Source of the DNA: an uncultured Bacilli bacterium
GTDB lineage: Bacteria > Bacillota_I > Bacilli_A > RF39 > UBA660
Direction of reading: 5' to 3'
Assembly: GCA_947631345.1 (NCBI GenBank)
Contig: CANRKW010000043.1
Location: forward strand, 1-8,885
Length of the DNA stretch: 8,885 bases
Shown here: positions 1 through 6,800 of the stretch, one piece after another
Layout of the letters: each line of letters opens with the position of its first letter
Position numbering within the stretch: the stretch's first letter is position 1
Made by a program: the position numbers and the translations under genes
Notes under the pieces: generated by a model
Seen by the model: only the letters and a program-made list of their open reading frames with translations
Told to the model about the DNA's origin: nothing
The model's database searches: none

Positions 1-285
1 TCAAGTGCCTACTATTATAGAAATACGAATGGTAGTTCGTCAACTGGAACTAAATGGTGGTGGACAGCGTCCCCTATCCGCTTTGATGGTTCCAGCGCGC
101 ACGTCGGTATCATAGATAGTTCGTACCAACTTGGTGCTCCGTCCGCGGCCTGGGTGGGTTCGCACGAGGCCGTCCGTCCTGTGATTTCTCTAAAATCTTG
201 TGTAACGAAAAGTGAAGGAGATGGAACAAGTGGTAGCCCATACACATTTACTATAGATTCTTCTTGTGCATCTGCCGTCAATTAA
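1..285 (+). CDS. C-terminal end of a surface/secreted protein with WWTASP...VRPVISL domain (5'-truncated)
   Basis: Frame 1 is open from the window edge to TAA at 283-285 (94 residues visible; the start lies upstream). The visible part has a Ser/Thr/Gly/Tyr-rich stretch, then WWWTASP (residues 19-25), a domain closing with VRPVISLKS (58-66), and a tail with the motif GDGTSGSPYTF (73-83) and Cys67 and Cys89, which could form a disulfide. This architecture is familiar from DUF6273-like surface proteins of uncultured gut Firmicutes; the family name is from memory. Codon use is odd. Between nt 67 and 180, 71 of 114 bases are G or C and only 14 are A, with many NNC codons, whereas every other gene here is A/T-ending. 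That fits a DGR variable region diversified from AAC-type template codons. No reverse transcriptase or template repeat lies in the window. The coding call is firm; the family and DGR assignments are inference. Confidence 0.8.
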   Translation, partial: SSAYYYRNTNGSSSTGTKWWWTASPIRFDGSSAHVGIIDSSYQLGAPSAAWVGSHEAVRPVISLKSCVTKSEGDGTSGSPYTFTIDSSCASAVN

Positions 286-288
286 TAG

Positions 289-317
289 ACTTATTAGATT
301 TATTCTAATAAGTTTTT
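289..317 (+). terminator. Intrinsic terminator after the surface-protein gene
   Basis: A perfect 10-bp inverted repeat, ACTTATTAGA (289-298) and TCTAATAAGT (304-313), has a 5-nt loop and runs into five Ts (313-317). It begins 4 nt after the stop codon, so it ends that transcript and separates it from the nuclease gene. If the upstream domain is a DGR target, the same hairpin might also serve as the cruciform found downstream of variable regions, but that is speculative. Confidence 0.85.
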
Positions 318-336
318 AAAATGGCAAACTTTTGTA

Positions 337-365
337 TTGACTATAAAAAAATACTATTGTAAAAT
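337..365 (+). promoter_or_regulatory. Sigma-A type promoter for the DUF2779 nuclease gene
   Basis: TTGACT (337-342) and TAAAAT (360-365) are separated by exactly 17 bp, close to the consensus for the housekeeping sigma factor. Transcription would start near 372, only a few bases before the Shine-Dalgarno AGGAAG at 375-380, giving a very short leader. Confidence 0.75.
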
Positions 366-388
366 AACTTTATTAGGAAGTGATTTAT

Positions 389-2230
389 ATGGCTATTACT
401 AAAACAAATTTTATAAATTTTACTAGATGTAAAAGATATGCATCTTTAGAAGAATTACATAATGAAAAGTTATCTAGTGATTTAAGTATAGAAGAATACT
501 TAAAAGAAGAACAAGAAGAAGAAAAGAAAGATTTACTTGGAAGTATGTTTGAAGCTATGGAAGAAGGAGAAGACATAGACAAAACAGTAAAAATAGATAG
601 ACAACTAGAAGCAATGATGGAATACTATAAAGAAACAGAAGTAACTGCAGGTAAAGAAGTAGAAAGACTTTTTGAAGGAGAAACAATATATAGTTTAGAT
701 ACATATAGACAAGAAAGTTTTGATTTTTCACTTAATGGAATAAAATACTTATGTTTTGTTGATATTTATAATGAATCAAATAATGAAATAAACATAATAG
801 AAGTAAAAGCCACAACTTCTAGAAAATACAAAGCTTTAGAATATAATATAGAAAAAGAAAAATATCCATTATTTATAAAAACAGGAAACTTTTATCATTT
901 AGCAGAAGATCCTAAAATATCTAAAAATTATGCAGAAAAAGTAGGAAAATTACTAAATAGATTTACTGATGAAGGAAAATATATTTATGATTTATCTGTA
1001 CAAAGATATATAATAGAAGGTTACTTAAAAGAAAACAAAATTGATAAAAAAGTTAACTATTATTTAGCTGTTTTAAATAATGAATATGAATATGATGGCT
1101 ATATGGAAAATGGAAAAAGAGTATTTAACACTGATATATATGGAAATAGAATAATAGATATATATGAATTGAATGATGTAACAGAAATGTATCAAAGTAG
1201 AATTGATATAGAAAGACAAAATTTAGAAGACTATATTTTTAATGGAAGTACTTCTCCTTGTAAAGTTGGTCCTTACTGTGCTTTAAAAAAGAATACTGAA
1301 TGTAAGTTTAAATCTATTTGTTTTAAAATGGTACCAGAAAAAAACGCAAGTTTTAATTATAAAAGATTTGTAAGTTTTACATATGATGGAATAAAATATA
1401 ATAAGTATGATTTAATAAATGAAGGTTACTACCATTTAGATGATGTACCAAAAGAGTGGTTAAACACGCCAAATCATAAAATACAAAGAGAATGCTATGA
1501 TAATAATGAAGTACATATAAATAAAGAAAAAATAATTGCTGGTTTAAATAGTTTAGAATATCCTATATATCACTTGGATTTTGAAACTTTTCCATGCCCA
1601 ATACCAAGATTTAAAGGAGAACACCCATATTACCAAAGCCCCTTTGAGTTTTCTCTTCACGTTGAAACAAGCCCAGGTGTTTGTGATAAAGAACTAGATA
1701 ACTATGTATTTTTAGCAAGAACAAATGATGATGAAAGACTAGAACTAGTAAAAGCTTTAGTTGAAAAAATACCTATTGAAAAAACTGGAGGCTGTATGTT
1801 AGCCCAAAATGTAACGTTTGAAAAAGGAAGAATAAAAGAACTTGCTCATATGTTCCCAGAATACAAAGAAGAACTTCTAAAAATAAGAGAAAGTGGTAGA
1901 GACTTACTTGAAATAATTGACAACAATAAAGAATTATATAAATCCTTAGGTTTTTCTGATGAGGAATGCTCGACTATGAATTACTATAATAATGCTCAAA
2001 GTGGGTCATTTTCAATCAAAAAAACCCTACCTCTTTTTACTAACTTAAGTTATAAAGATTTGGAAGTTCAAAATGGGGTACAAGCCTTAGTAGAATACGC
2101 TAACTATAAAAATATGACTGACATTGAAAAAGAAAGAAAACAAAATGCTTTAGTAGAATACTGTAAACAAGACACCTGGGCAATGGTAGAAATACTAAGA
2201 GGCTTAAGAAAGTGTGTGGACATAAAGTAA
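389..2230 (+). CDS. DUF2779 protein: Cas4-like PD-(D/E)XK nuclease fused to a DEDD exonuclease-like domain
   Basis: 613 residues from ATG 389. An upstream in-frame GTG at 380 overlaps the Shine-Dalgarno AGGAAG, so the ATG is preferred. The N-terminal half looks like a Cas4/AddB-type nuclease. It has an early FTRCKRY (Cys14), the catalytic set Asp125 and Glu138-Val-Lys140 (EVKATT), and three to four Cys at 291, 297, 305 and 311 (CKVGPYC...C...C) that could bind an Fe-S cluster together with Cys14. The C-terminal half carries HLDFETF (Asp397, Glu399), QNVTFEKGR around 474-481 and YCKQD (Tyr591, Asp595). These match the order of exonuclease motifs in RNase H-fold DEDDy enzymes. DUF2779 proteins are common in Mollicutes and relatives, and their biological role is not established. 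The predicted activity is DNA (or RNA) cleavage in the cytoplasm. It has its own promoter and is followed 77 nt later by rpoZ and recX, which hints at, but does not prove, a DNA-repair role. Confidence 0.88.
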   Translation: MAITKTNFINFTRCKRYASLEELHNEKLSSDLSIEEYLKEEQEEEKKDLLGSMFEAMEEGEDIDKTVKIDRQLEAMMEYYKETEVTAGKEVERLFEGETIYSLDTYRQESFDFSLNGIKYLCFVDIYNESNNEINIIEVKATTSRKYKALEYNIEKEKYPLFIKTGNFYHLAEDPKISKNYAEKVGKLLNRFTDEGKYIYDLSVQRYIIEGYLKENKIDKKVNYYLAVLNNEYEYDGYMENGKRVFNTDIYGNRIIDIYELNDVTEMYQSRIDIERQNLEDYIFNGSTSPCKVGPYCALKKNTECKFKSICFKMVPEKNASFNYKRFVSFTYDGIKYNKYDLINEGYYHLDDVPKEWLNTPNHKIQRECYDNNEVHINKEKIIAGLNSLEYPIYHLDFETFPCPIPRFKGEHPYYQSPFEFSLHVETSPGVCDKELDNYVFLARTNDDERLELVKALVEKIPIEKTGGCMLAQNVTFEKGRIKELAHMFPEYKEELLKIRESGRDLLEIIDNNKELYKSLGFSDEECSTMNYYNNAQSGSFSIKKTLPLFTNLSYKDLEVQNGVQALVEYANYKNMTDIEKERKQNALVEYCKQDTWAMVEILRGLRKCVDIK

Positions 2231-2307
2231 AAAATATGTAAAAAACTGTCAAATTACTTGTATAACAAATTTATTAATAGTATATTAAAATAAAGGAGAG
2301 TGAAAAA

Positions 2308-2505
2308 ATGATATATCCATCTATTGATAAACTTTTAACAATAGTTGACTCTAAATATAAACTCGTTCACGTTGCAGCACAAAGGAGTAAAGCTATGATA
2401 GAAAACAAACATTATCAAATGAAAGAAGATAGTTATATATCTAAAAAAGAAATAGGAAGAAGTTTAGAAGAATTAGAAAAGGGATTAATCAAAATAAAAG
2501 AATAA
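2308..2505 (+). CDS. rpoZ: DNA-directed RNA polymerase omega subunit
   Basis: 65 residues, the usual size of a Firmicutes omega subunit. The N-terminus MIYPSIDKLL..VDSKYKLVHVAAQRSK carries the family signature: the PSID-L-VDSKY block followed by the AA-RS/AR helix that contacts the beta-prime subunit. Omega helps fold and assemble beta-prime into RNA polymerase. The start ATG 2308 has AAAGGAG (2292-2298) at 9-nt spacing. A weak promoter-like pair, TTGTAT (2258-2263) and TATATT (2281-2286) with a 17-bp spacer, lies upstream, but its start point would fall on the Shine-Dalgarno site, so read-through from the nuclease gene is also possible. recX begins 13 nt downstream, so the two are probably co-transcribed. 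In many Firmicutes rpoZ sits with gmk and priA instead, so this neighbourhood is lineage-specific. Confidence 0.93.
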   Translation: MIYPSIDKLLTIVDSKYKLVHVAAQRSKAMIENKHYQMKEDSYISKKEIGRSLEELEKGLIKIKE

Positions 2506-2518
2506 TCTTTTTTTAATT

Positions 2519-3286
2519 ATGAAAATACTAAAATATAAGAAATTATCAAAAGATAGATATAAAGTAACTTTTGATAAAACAGAAATAATACTTTATATAG
2601 AAGTAATACTAAAATATAATCTCCTATTAGAAAAAGATATATCACTTTCTTTATTAGATAAAATAATAAAAGAAAATACATTTTATGAAGCATATAATAT
2701 TAGTTTAAATCAAATAAGTTATAAATTAAGAACAGAAAAAGAAATAAAAAATAGTTTAGAAAAAAAAGGATATGAAGAAAAACTAATAGATAAAGTTATT
2801 AATGAATTAAAGAAAAACAAATATATAGATGAAACTAAATATATAGAAGCTTATGTAAATGATAAAATAAACCTAACTTCATATGGAAGTTACAAAATAA
2901 AAAAAGAACTTCTTGATTTAGGTTTAGATTCTAAAAAAATAGACGAATATTTAGATAAAATACCTAAAGAAGTTTGGAATCAAAAACTAGACAAATTAAT
3001 AGAAAAGAAGTTTTCTTTAATGAAAAATAAAAGTTTAAAAGAAATAAAAAACAAACTTAATATTTTTCTATTTAATTTAGGTTATGATAAATATGAAATA
3101 GAAAAACGTTTAGATTTATTAGAAAAAGATGATACAAATAGTATCATTAAAGATTATGAAAAAGCAGAAAAAAGATATAAAGAAACTATTAAAATAAAAA
3201 ATTATTTATATAGAAAAGGCTATAATTTAGATTTAATAGAAGAAATTATGAATAAAAAAAGTAGTGACAGATATAATTTAATGTGA
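2519..3286 (+). CDS. recX: RecX-family regulator of RecA
   Basis: 255 residues, matching the long RecX form of Bacilli rather than the roughly 165-residue E. coli form. It is built of tandem three-helix units. The first core unit (about 63-105) contains LNQISYKLRTEKEIKNSL and the KKNKYIDETKYIEAYV segment, where RecX proteins typically have LxxRxxSxxELxxKL and LxxxGyidDxxfA. Further units follow at about 108-150 (SYGSYKIKKELLDLGL), 170-205 (LKEIKNKLNIFLFNLGY) and 220-245 (KNYLYRKGYNLDLIEE). RecX binds the groove of RecA filaments and modulates recombination and the SOS response. There is no clear Shine-Dalgarno site in the 13-nt gap after rpoZ, so translational coupling to rpoZ is likely. The stop is TGA; under the Mycoplasma code the frame would run only ten more residues. 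Family confidence is high. Confidence 0.9.
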   Translation: MKILKYKKLSKDRYKVTFDKTEIILYIEVILKYNLLLEKDISLSLLDKIIKENTFYEAYNISLNQISYKLRTEKEIKNSLEKKGYEEKLIDKVINELKKNKYIDETKYIEAYVNDKINLTSYGSYKIKKELLDLGLDSKKIDEYLDKIPKEVWNQKLDKLIEKKFSLMKNKSLKEIKNKLNIFLFNLGYDKYEIEKRLDLLEKDDTNSIIKDYEKAEKRYKETIKIKNYLYRKGYNLDLIEEIMNKKSSDRYNLM

Positions 3287-3315
3287 TATCATTTTTTGAG
3301 TGGAGGTAATAAATA

Positions 3316-3612
3316 ATGGACACATTAGATAAGACAAATTTATTAAAAGAGTTAAAAGAACTAAAAGAAGGAATACAAGCTGATGCTTTTGCAATTTTAG
3401 GTATAACAAGTTTAGATGCACTTCTAATATATGGTTTATCTAGACCTGGTTTAATACAAAGCAAAGTACTTTTTGCCTTTTTTACAGCCCTTTTTGCATA
3501 TGCTGATGTAAGACAAGTAGCAGTATTAAAGGACAAAATCAAATCTAGAAGTTTCCTAGAAGAGTATGTAAATAATTTTGATAAAAATAATCTTACAAAA
3601 AAATTAAAATAA
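3316..3612 (+). CDS. Small membrane protein of unknown function
   Basis: 98 residues with a good ribosome binding site (TGGAGG at 3301-3306) ahead of ATG 3316. A charged, Leu/Lys-rich N-terminus (4-20) is followed by two hydrophobic segments, about 25-43 and 50-65, separated by the short turn SRPGLIQSK, and then a basic, coil-prone C-terminus. This is a hairpin-type inner-membrane topology. It starts 29 nt after recX in the same direction and ends at a terminator, so it is the last gene of the rpoZ-recX transcript. I do not recognise the family and assign no function. Confidence 0.75.
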   Translation: MDTLDKTNLLKELKELKEGIQADAFAILGITSLDALLIYGLSRPGLIQSKVLFAFFTALFAYADVRQVAVLKDKIKSRSFLEEYVNNFDKNNLTKKLK

Positions 3613-3636
3613 GTTAAAAAAGACTAACTTATTTTT
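3606..3636 (+). terminator. Bidirectional intrinsic terminator between convergent genes
   Basis: An 11-bp perfect inverted repeat, AAAATAAGTTA (3606-3616) and TAACTTATTTT (3625-3635), has an 8-nt loop and T-rich flanks on both strands. It overlaps the stop codon of the small membrane protein and lies just past the stop of the convergent minus-strand regulator, so it can end transcripts from both sides. Confidence 0.8.
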
Positions 3637-3642
3637 AATTTA

Positions 3643-4995
3643 CTAATAATTGGATTCATTATAAAACTTATCTTCATTTTCTTTTAAAACTTTGATATTT
3701 TCACTAGAAGTATATACATTTATTTCATATTTATATAATAAATCATAATTATAGATTTTATTATTCTTTAAATTATCTATAAAATTATCTATTAACTTCT
3801 TTATATTTCTTCCATTAAATAAAATATCGAAATTTAATGTACTATAAATATTATCATTAGAATATATTTCTTCAAAATTTGTATTTATATTAGTTATATC
3901 TTCATAATATTTGTATTCAACTATAACTTTATCTTTTAAACTTTCATTAGTTATATAATTAATATAATATGAATCTATAAACATATTGTCATACATTTGA
4001 TATTCATTTACATCTGTTTTATATGTAATGTTTAAAGGTACTTCATTTATATATTCAATATTAGATAAATCTATTAAAGTAATTCCTATACCTATTCCTA
4101 TAAAAGCTAAAGAAACAATTAAAGAAATTAACATAAATTTAAAATTAACAGAAACATTACAAATTAAAGAAAGTAGTATTTTAATAATTAAAATGTTGAT
4201 AACTATAAGAGATATTAACAGTAAAATAACACCTATATATATAAGTCCATTAAAACACATAAATAAAGCTAAAGTAATAGATAGAAATAAAACTACAACT
4301 GATATAACAAAAGGTATCAACAGTAAAATCAAAAAAACTTTAATAGAAAAATTAAATATATTACCTAAAATATTTAATAATGAGAAATTACTTTTCTTTT
4401 TTTCTTTTTGAATATGAATATCTTTATGAATTATTTCTTCTTTTACTTCTTCTTTAGTTGTTTCTTTTTCTTTAAATTTATCTAAATATTCTTTCTTATA
4501 AACATATAGAAATACAAATATAAATAATACTATATAAATTAGATTAACTATAAATATCCAAATTCTATTAAAAAGCATACTTCCAATAGGAAAACTTAAT
4601 ATAACATCAGTTCCTAAAGATATAATAAAATAAGTAGGTATTCTAAATAAAAATAATACTAAAACTAATATAATTAGTGTTCTAAAACATTTTCTCTTTT
4701 CTTCTTTATTCATATTACTAAACATATAAATACTTTTATCAATTATATAAGTAAATTCACTTGTAAAATTCTTTTTAGTTTTTAATTCATCATATTTAAC
4801 TAAATCATTTGTTAAATCATCTAAAGTAATATTAAAGATTTTACAAAGAGTTAATAGTTTATCCATTTCTGGATAAGTTTGACCACTTTCCCATTTTGAT
4901 ACAGATTGTCTAGATACATCTAATAAATCTGCTAAACTTTCTTGACTCATATTTTTGTCTTTTCTTAATTTTGTTAGTTTTTCACTAAACTTCAT
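3643..4995 (-). CDS. Xre/HTH_3 transcriptional regulator with five predicted membrane segments
   Basis: 450 residues. Residues 1-65 form a Cro/C1-type DNA-binding domain (LRKDKNMSQESLADLLDVSR, then QSVSKWESGQTYPEMDKL). After a linker come hydrophobic segments at about 106-126, 143-166, 217-246, 250-278 and 285-308. A Lys/Glu-rich cytoplasmic loop (167-205) lies between the second and third. The C-terminal 140 residues are polar, rich in Asn, Tyr and Ile, and probably face outside. On the minus strand the ATG at 4995 has a strong GAGGTGAAGG (4999-5008). A promoter TTGGTT (5042-5047) -16 bp- TATTAT (5020-5025) lies upstream, with an AGTTGCAT box between its elements, suggesting autoregulation. 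The design resembles membrane-tethered one-component regulators that read envelope signals; the signal is unknown. It is divergent from the MBL hydrolase. The HTH call is firm; segment number and topology are estimates from reading hydrophobicity. Confidence 0.85.
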   Translation of the reverse strand: MKFSEKLTKLRKDKNMSQESLADLLDVSRQSVSKWESGQTYPEMDKLLTLCKIFNITLDDLTNDLVKYDELKTKKNFTSEFTYIIDKSIYMFSNMNKEEKRKCFRTLIILVLVLFLFRIPTYFIISLGTDVILSFPIGSMLFNRIWIFIVNLIYIVLFIFVFLYVYKKEYLDKFKEKETTKEEVKEEIIHKDIHIQKEKKKSNFSLLNILGNIFNFSIKVFLILLLIPFVISVVVLFLSITLALFMCFNGLIYIGVILLLISLIVINILIIKILLSLICNVSVNFKFMLISLIVSLAFIGIGIGITLIDLSNIEYINEVPLNITYKTDVNEYQMYDNMFIDSYYINYITNESLKDKVIVEYKYYEDITNINTNFEEIYSNDNIYSTLNFDILFNGRNIKKLIDNFIDNLKNNKIYNYDLLYKYEINVYTSSENIKVLKENEDKFYNESNY

Positions 4996-5019
4996 TTTCC
5001 TTCACCTCGCATTAAATAT

Positions 5020-5047
5020 ATAATAAAACCCAGTTGCATAAAACCAA
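5020..5047 (-). promoter_or_regulatory. Promoter of the minus-strand membrane-bound regulator
   Basis: Read on the minus strand: TTGGTT (5047-5042), 16-bp spacer, TATTAT (5025-5020), with a start expected near 5013 just ahead of the Shine-Dalgarno site. The spacer contains one of the three AGTTG boxes (5032-5036), where a bound protein would block polymerase. Confidence 0.5.
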
Positions 5048-5081
5048 TTATAAGTTGTTTTGTGTTAATTTTGAGTTGCAT
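5032..5081. repeat. Three AGTTG boxes at exact 21-bp spacing (candidate operator array)
   Basis: AGTTGCAT (5032-5039), AGTTGTTT (5053-5060) and AGTTGCAT (5074-5081) begin exactly 21 bp apart, i.e. two helical turns, so all boxes face the same side of DNA. They lie between the divergent regulator and hydrolase genes and overlap the regulator promoter. The arrangement fits cooperative binding of the adjacent HTH protein or another regulator. The boxes are seen; the binding is inference. Confidence 0.55.
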
Positions 5082-5088
5082 TTATATA

Positions 5089-5113
5089 TTTTATCATTAA
5101 TATATGATAAAAT
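5089..5113 (+). promoter_or_regulatory. Inverted repeat overlapping the extended -10 of the MBL hydrolase gene
   Basis: TTTTATCAT (5089-5097) and ATGATAAAA (5104-5112) form a perfect 9-bp inverted repeat with a 6-bp spacer. Its right arm contains the extended -10 TGATAAAAT (5105-5113), with a start expected near 5120. The -35 region is weak. A repressor site covering the -10 is plausible; chance palindromy is a caveat in such AT-rich DNA. Confidence 0.4.
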
Positions 5114-5128
5114 TAAAGAGTGATAAAT

Positions 5129-5827
5129 ATGAAATTGAATTTTTTAGGTAGGGGTTCTGCTTTTAACCCAAAAGAAGGTAACACTTCGGCTTATTTTATA
5201 GAAAATGATGAACTATTTTTAATTGATTGTGGAGAAACTGTGTTTTCGAAATTAATAGAAAAAGACTTATTAAATAACATTAATAATATAAATGTATTAA
5301 TAACACATACACATTCAGATCATATAGGAAGTTTAGGTTCTTTAGTAATGTATTCATATTACTATTTAAAGAAACCATTAAATATTATAATTACAAAAGA
5401 TGCAAAATATTTAAGAAATATTGAAGGTATTTTAAAAGGTTTTGGATGTATAGATGAAATGTATAACTATATTTTAGAAAAAGAATATGATGATAAATTC
5501 ATTTCATTTGAAAAAATAAGATATATAGAAACTAAACATTGTGATGAATTAAATTGTTATGGAATAATATTTGTAACTAATAATGGTATTGTGTATTATT
5601 CAGGCGATACTTGTGAAATTGAAATAATAAAGAAATTAATATTTAGTGAAGAAAAAATAGATAAGATATATATAGATACCTCTTCTACCTTAAGTAGTGT
5701 ACATTTATATATAGGAAAGTTAATTGAAGAAATACCAGAAAAGTATAGAAATAAGGTATATTGTATGCATTTTAATGATGAAAATTGTATTAAATTAGCA
5801 TTAAAATCAAAGTTCAAAATTGTTTAA
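5129..5827 (+). CDS. MBL-fold (metallo-beta-lactamase superfamily) metal hydrolase
   Basis: 232 residues from ATG 5129. An in-frame GTG at 5120 lies inside the GAGTGA ribosome binding site and is rejected. The protein starts with MKLNFLGRGSAFNPKEGNTS, typical of RNase Z-like MBL proteins. It carries the metal site in order: HTHSDH (His60, His62, Asp64, His65), His137 (ETKHCD), Asp160 in YYSGDT, and His214 in CMHFND. All residues for a two-metal centre appear present. Known members cut phosphodiesters (RNase Z, cyclic nucleotides) or hydrolyse esters. At 232 residues it is shorter than a typical RNase Z and I cannot see an exosite arm, so the substrate stays open. No signal peptide is seen, so it is cytoplasmic. 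It lies between two membrane-tethered Xre regulators, which suggests shared regulation. Confidence 0.85.
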   Translation: MKLNFLGRGSAFNPKEGNTSAYFIENDELFLIDCGETVFSKLIEKDLLNNINNINVLITHTHSDHIGSLGSLVMYSYYYLKKPLNIIITKDAKYLRNIEGILKGFGCIDEMYNYILEKEYDDKFISFEKIRYIETKHCDELNCYGIIFVTNNGIVYYSGDTCEIEIIKKLIFSEEKIDKIYIDTSSTLSSVHLYIGKLIEEIPEKYRNKVYCMHFNDENCIKLALKSKFKIV

Positions 5828-5841
5828 AAAAATGACAAAAT

Positions 5842-5891
5842 GTAACTGATTAGGTTACTTCCATAAGGCTTTATCTGTGATAAAATATAAT
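5842..5891 (+). promoter_or_regulatory. Promoter and possible operator of the second Xre regulator
   Basis: Two overlapping -10 candidates are visible: extended TGATAAAAT (5878-5886) and TATAAT (5886-5891). There is no good -35 element. An inverted repeat GTAAC (5842-5846) / GTTAC (5854-5858) lies where the -35 should be and could be an operator for autoregulation. The TGATAAAAT element is the same as that ahead of the MBL gene. Confidence 0.5.
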
Positions 5892-5915
5892 AAATGTGGA
5901 GGTAAAAGTTAGTAC

Positions 5916-6659
5916 ATGAACCAAGAAAAAGTAGGTAAATTAATAGCTAAAAAGAGAAAAGAATTAAATTTAACACAAGAAGAATTAGCAGAAAAATTTG
6001 GAATAGGTGCTAGTTCAGTTTCAAAATGGGAAAGAGGATTAACTACACCTGATATTTCTATTTTAAAAAGTTTAGCAGATACTTTATGTGTAAGTGTTGA
6101 AGATTTAATAGATGGACCTAAAGATGAAGTAGAAGAAGTAAGTGAAAATACAAATAATGATATAGAAGTAGCTTTAAGTAATGAGATAAAAGAAGTTAAA
6201 GTTAATAAAGATAACAACAAACGTAAGAGAATAATAGTAACCATTTCTATAACTTTGGTAGTGATTTTAGCACTAGGTTTATTTTTGCTTATGAAGAAAA
6301 GTGGAAATATTTATAATTTAAAAAGTAAGAGTGAAGACTTTAGTGTAAATGGATATGTAGTTAATAATAAGGAATCAAGTATAATAACTATTAGTTTAAT
6401 TTCGTTACAAAATAAAGAAATGGATATAATGATTGATTCCATTGCTGTTAATTTGATATATAATAATAAATTTATAACAGCCTCATCTTTGGATGATAAA
6501 ACAAACTTATCTGATTCATTAAAAAATATTTATATAAATTATGTATTTGGCAATGAATTAAATTTATCAAAAGATGATTTTTACTTAATTATAAATTTTG
6601 TTGACTTGAATAATAATGAAAGTGAGTTGAAAATTCCCCTAAAATTAGAGAAAAAATAG
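5916..6659 (+). CDS. Xre/HTH_3 regulator with one membrane anchor
   Basis: 247 residues. Residues 1-66 are a Cro/C1-type HTH domain (KRKELNLTQEELAEKFGIG, SSVSKWERGLTTPDISILK). An acidic linker (68-100) follows, then a basic stop-transfer KRKR and a single membrane segment (about 106-126), leaving residues 127-247 outside as a probably beta-rich domain (NGYVVNNKESSIITISL..). This is a bitopic one-component regulator: DNA-binding inside, sensor outside. GGAGG at 5898-5902 is 13 nt from ATG 5916, longer than usual, but no better in-frame start exists. Its HTH domain is clearly related to that of the minus-strand regulator, but the membrane parts differ. No T-tract terminator follows; instead a hairpin-rich stretch leads to the secreted-protein gene, which may belong to its regulon or transcript. 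Confidence 0.85.
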   Translation: MNQEKVGKLIAKKRKELNLTQEELAEKFGIGASSVSKWERGLTTPDISILKSLADTLCVSVEDLIDGPKDEVEEVSENTNNDIEVALSNEIKEVKVNKDNNKRKRIIVTISITLVVILALGLFLLMKKSGNIYNLKSKSEDFSVNGYVVNNKESSIITISLISLQNKEMDIMIDSIAVNLIYNNKFITASSLDDKTNLSDSLKNIYINYVFGNELNLSKDDFYLIINFVDLNNNESELKIPLKLEKK

Positions 6660-6661
6660 CA

Positions 6662-6771
6662 ACTAGCCTGATAGGCTAGTGAAAAAGCCTAACAAGCCAT
6701 ATACTTTTTCAAGAAAATGTTATATGCTAGAGACACTTACTAATGCACGAGCAAAATTCCTGCATTAGTAA
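6662..6771 (+). other. Hairpin-rich leader ahead of the secreted-protein gene
   Basis: Three hairpins fill the gap. ACTAGCCT (6662-6669) pairs with AGGCTAGT (6673-6680) over a 3-nt loop. GAAAAAG (6681-6687) pairs with CTTTTTC (6704-6710). TTACTAATGCA (6737-6747) pairs perfectly with TGCATTAGTAA (6761-6771) over a 13-nt loop, ending 10 nt before the Shine-Dalgarno site. None is followed by a T tract, so these are not ordinary terminators. GCTAG at 6725-6729 could also pair with CTAGC at 6663-6667, giving an alternative fold. A cis-regulatory RNA leader or mRNA-stabilising structure is possible; I match it to no known riboswitch. No convincing promoter was found in the gap. Confidence 0.5.
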
Positions 6772-6800
6772 AATATTATGAAAGGAGGAAGTTTGTAATA

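Noticed and set aside
15..281. Minus-strand open frame of 88 codons at the window start
   Set aside because: It lies opposite the plus-strand frame that contains the recognisable WWWTASP and VRPVISL motifs, and it has no family features.
380..382. GTG start for the DUF2779 gene
   Set aside because: It overlaps the Shine-Dalgarno sequence; ATG 389 has correct spacing.
2258..2286. Dedicated rpoZ promoter (TTGTAT -17- TATATT)
   Set aside because: The implied transcription start would fall on the Shine-Dalgarno site and the -35 is weak; kept only as a remark in the rpoZ entry.
3284..3286. Mycoplasma-type code (TGA as Trp) because of the Mollicutes-like gene content
   Set aside because: recX ends naturally at this TGA, Trp is written TGG in the other genes, and no conserved domain needs TGA read-through.
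3246..3542. Minus-strand open frame opposite the small membrane protein
   Set aside because: The plus-strand gene has a good ribosome binding site, operon context and a terminator; the antisense frame has none of these.
4028..4411. Plus-strand open frame of 127 codons inside the minus-strand regulator
   Set aside because: Low-complexity Ile/Lys-rich shadow of the membrane segments of the real gene; no ribosome binding site.
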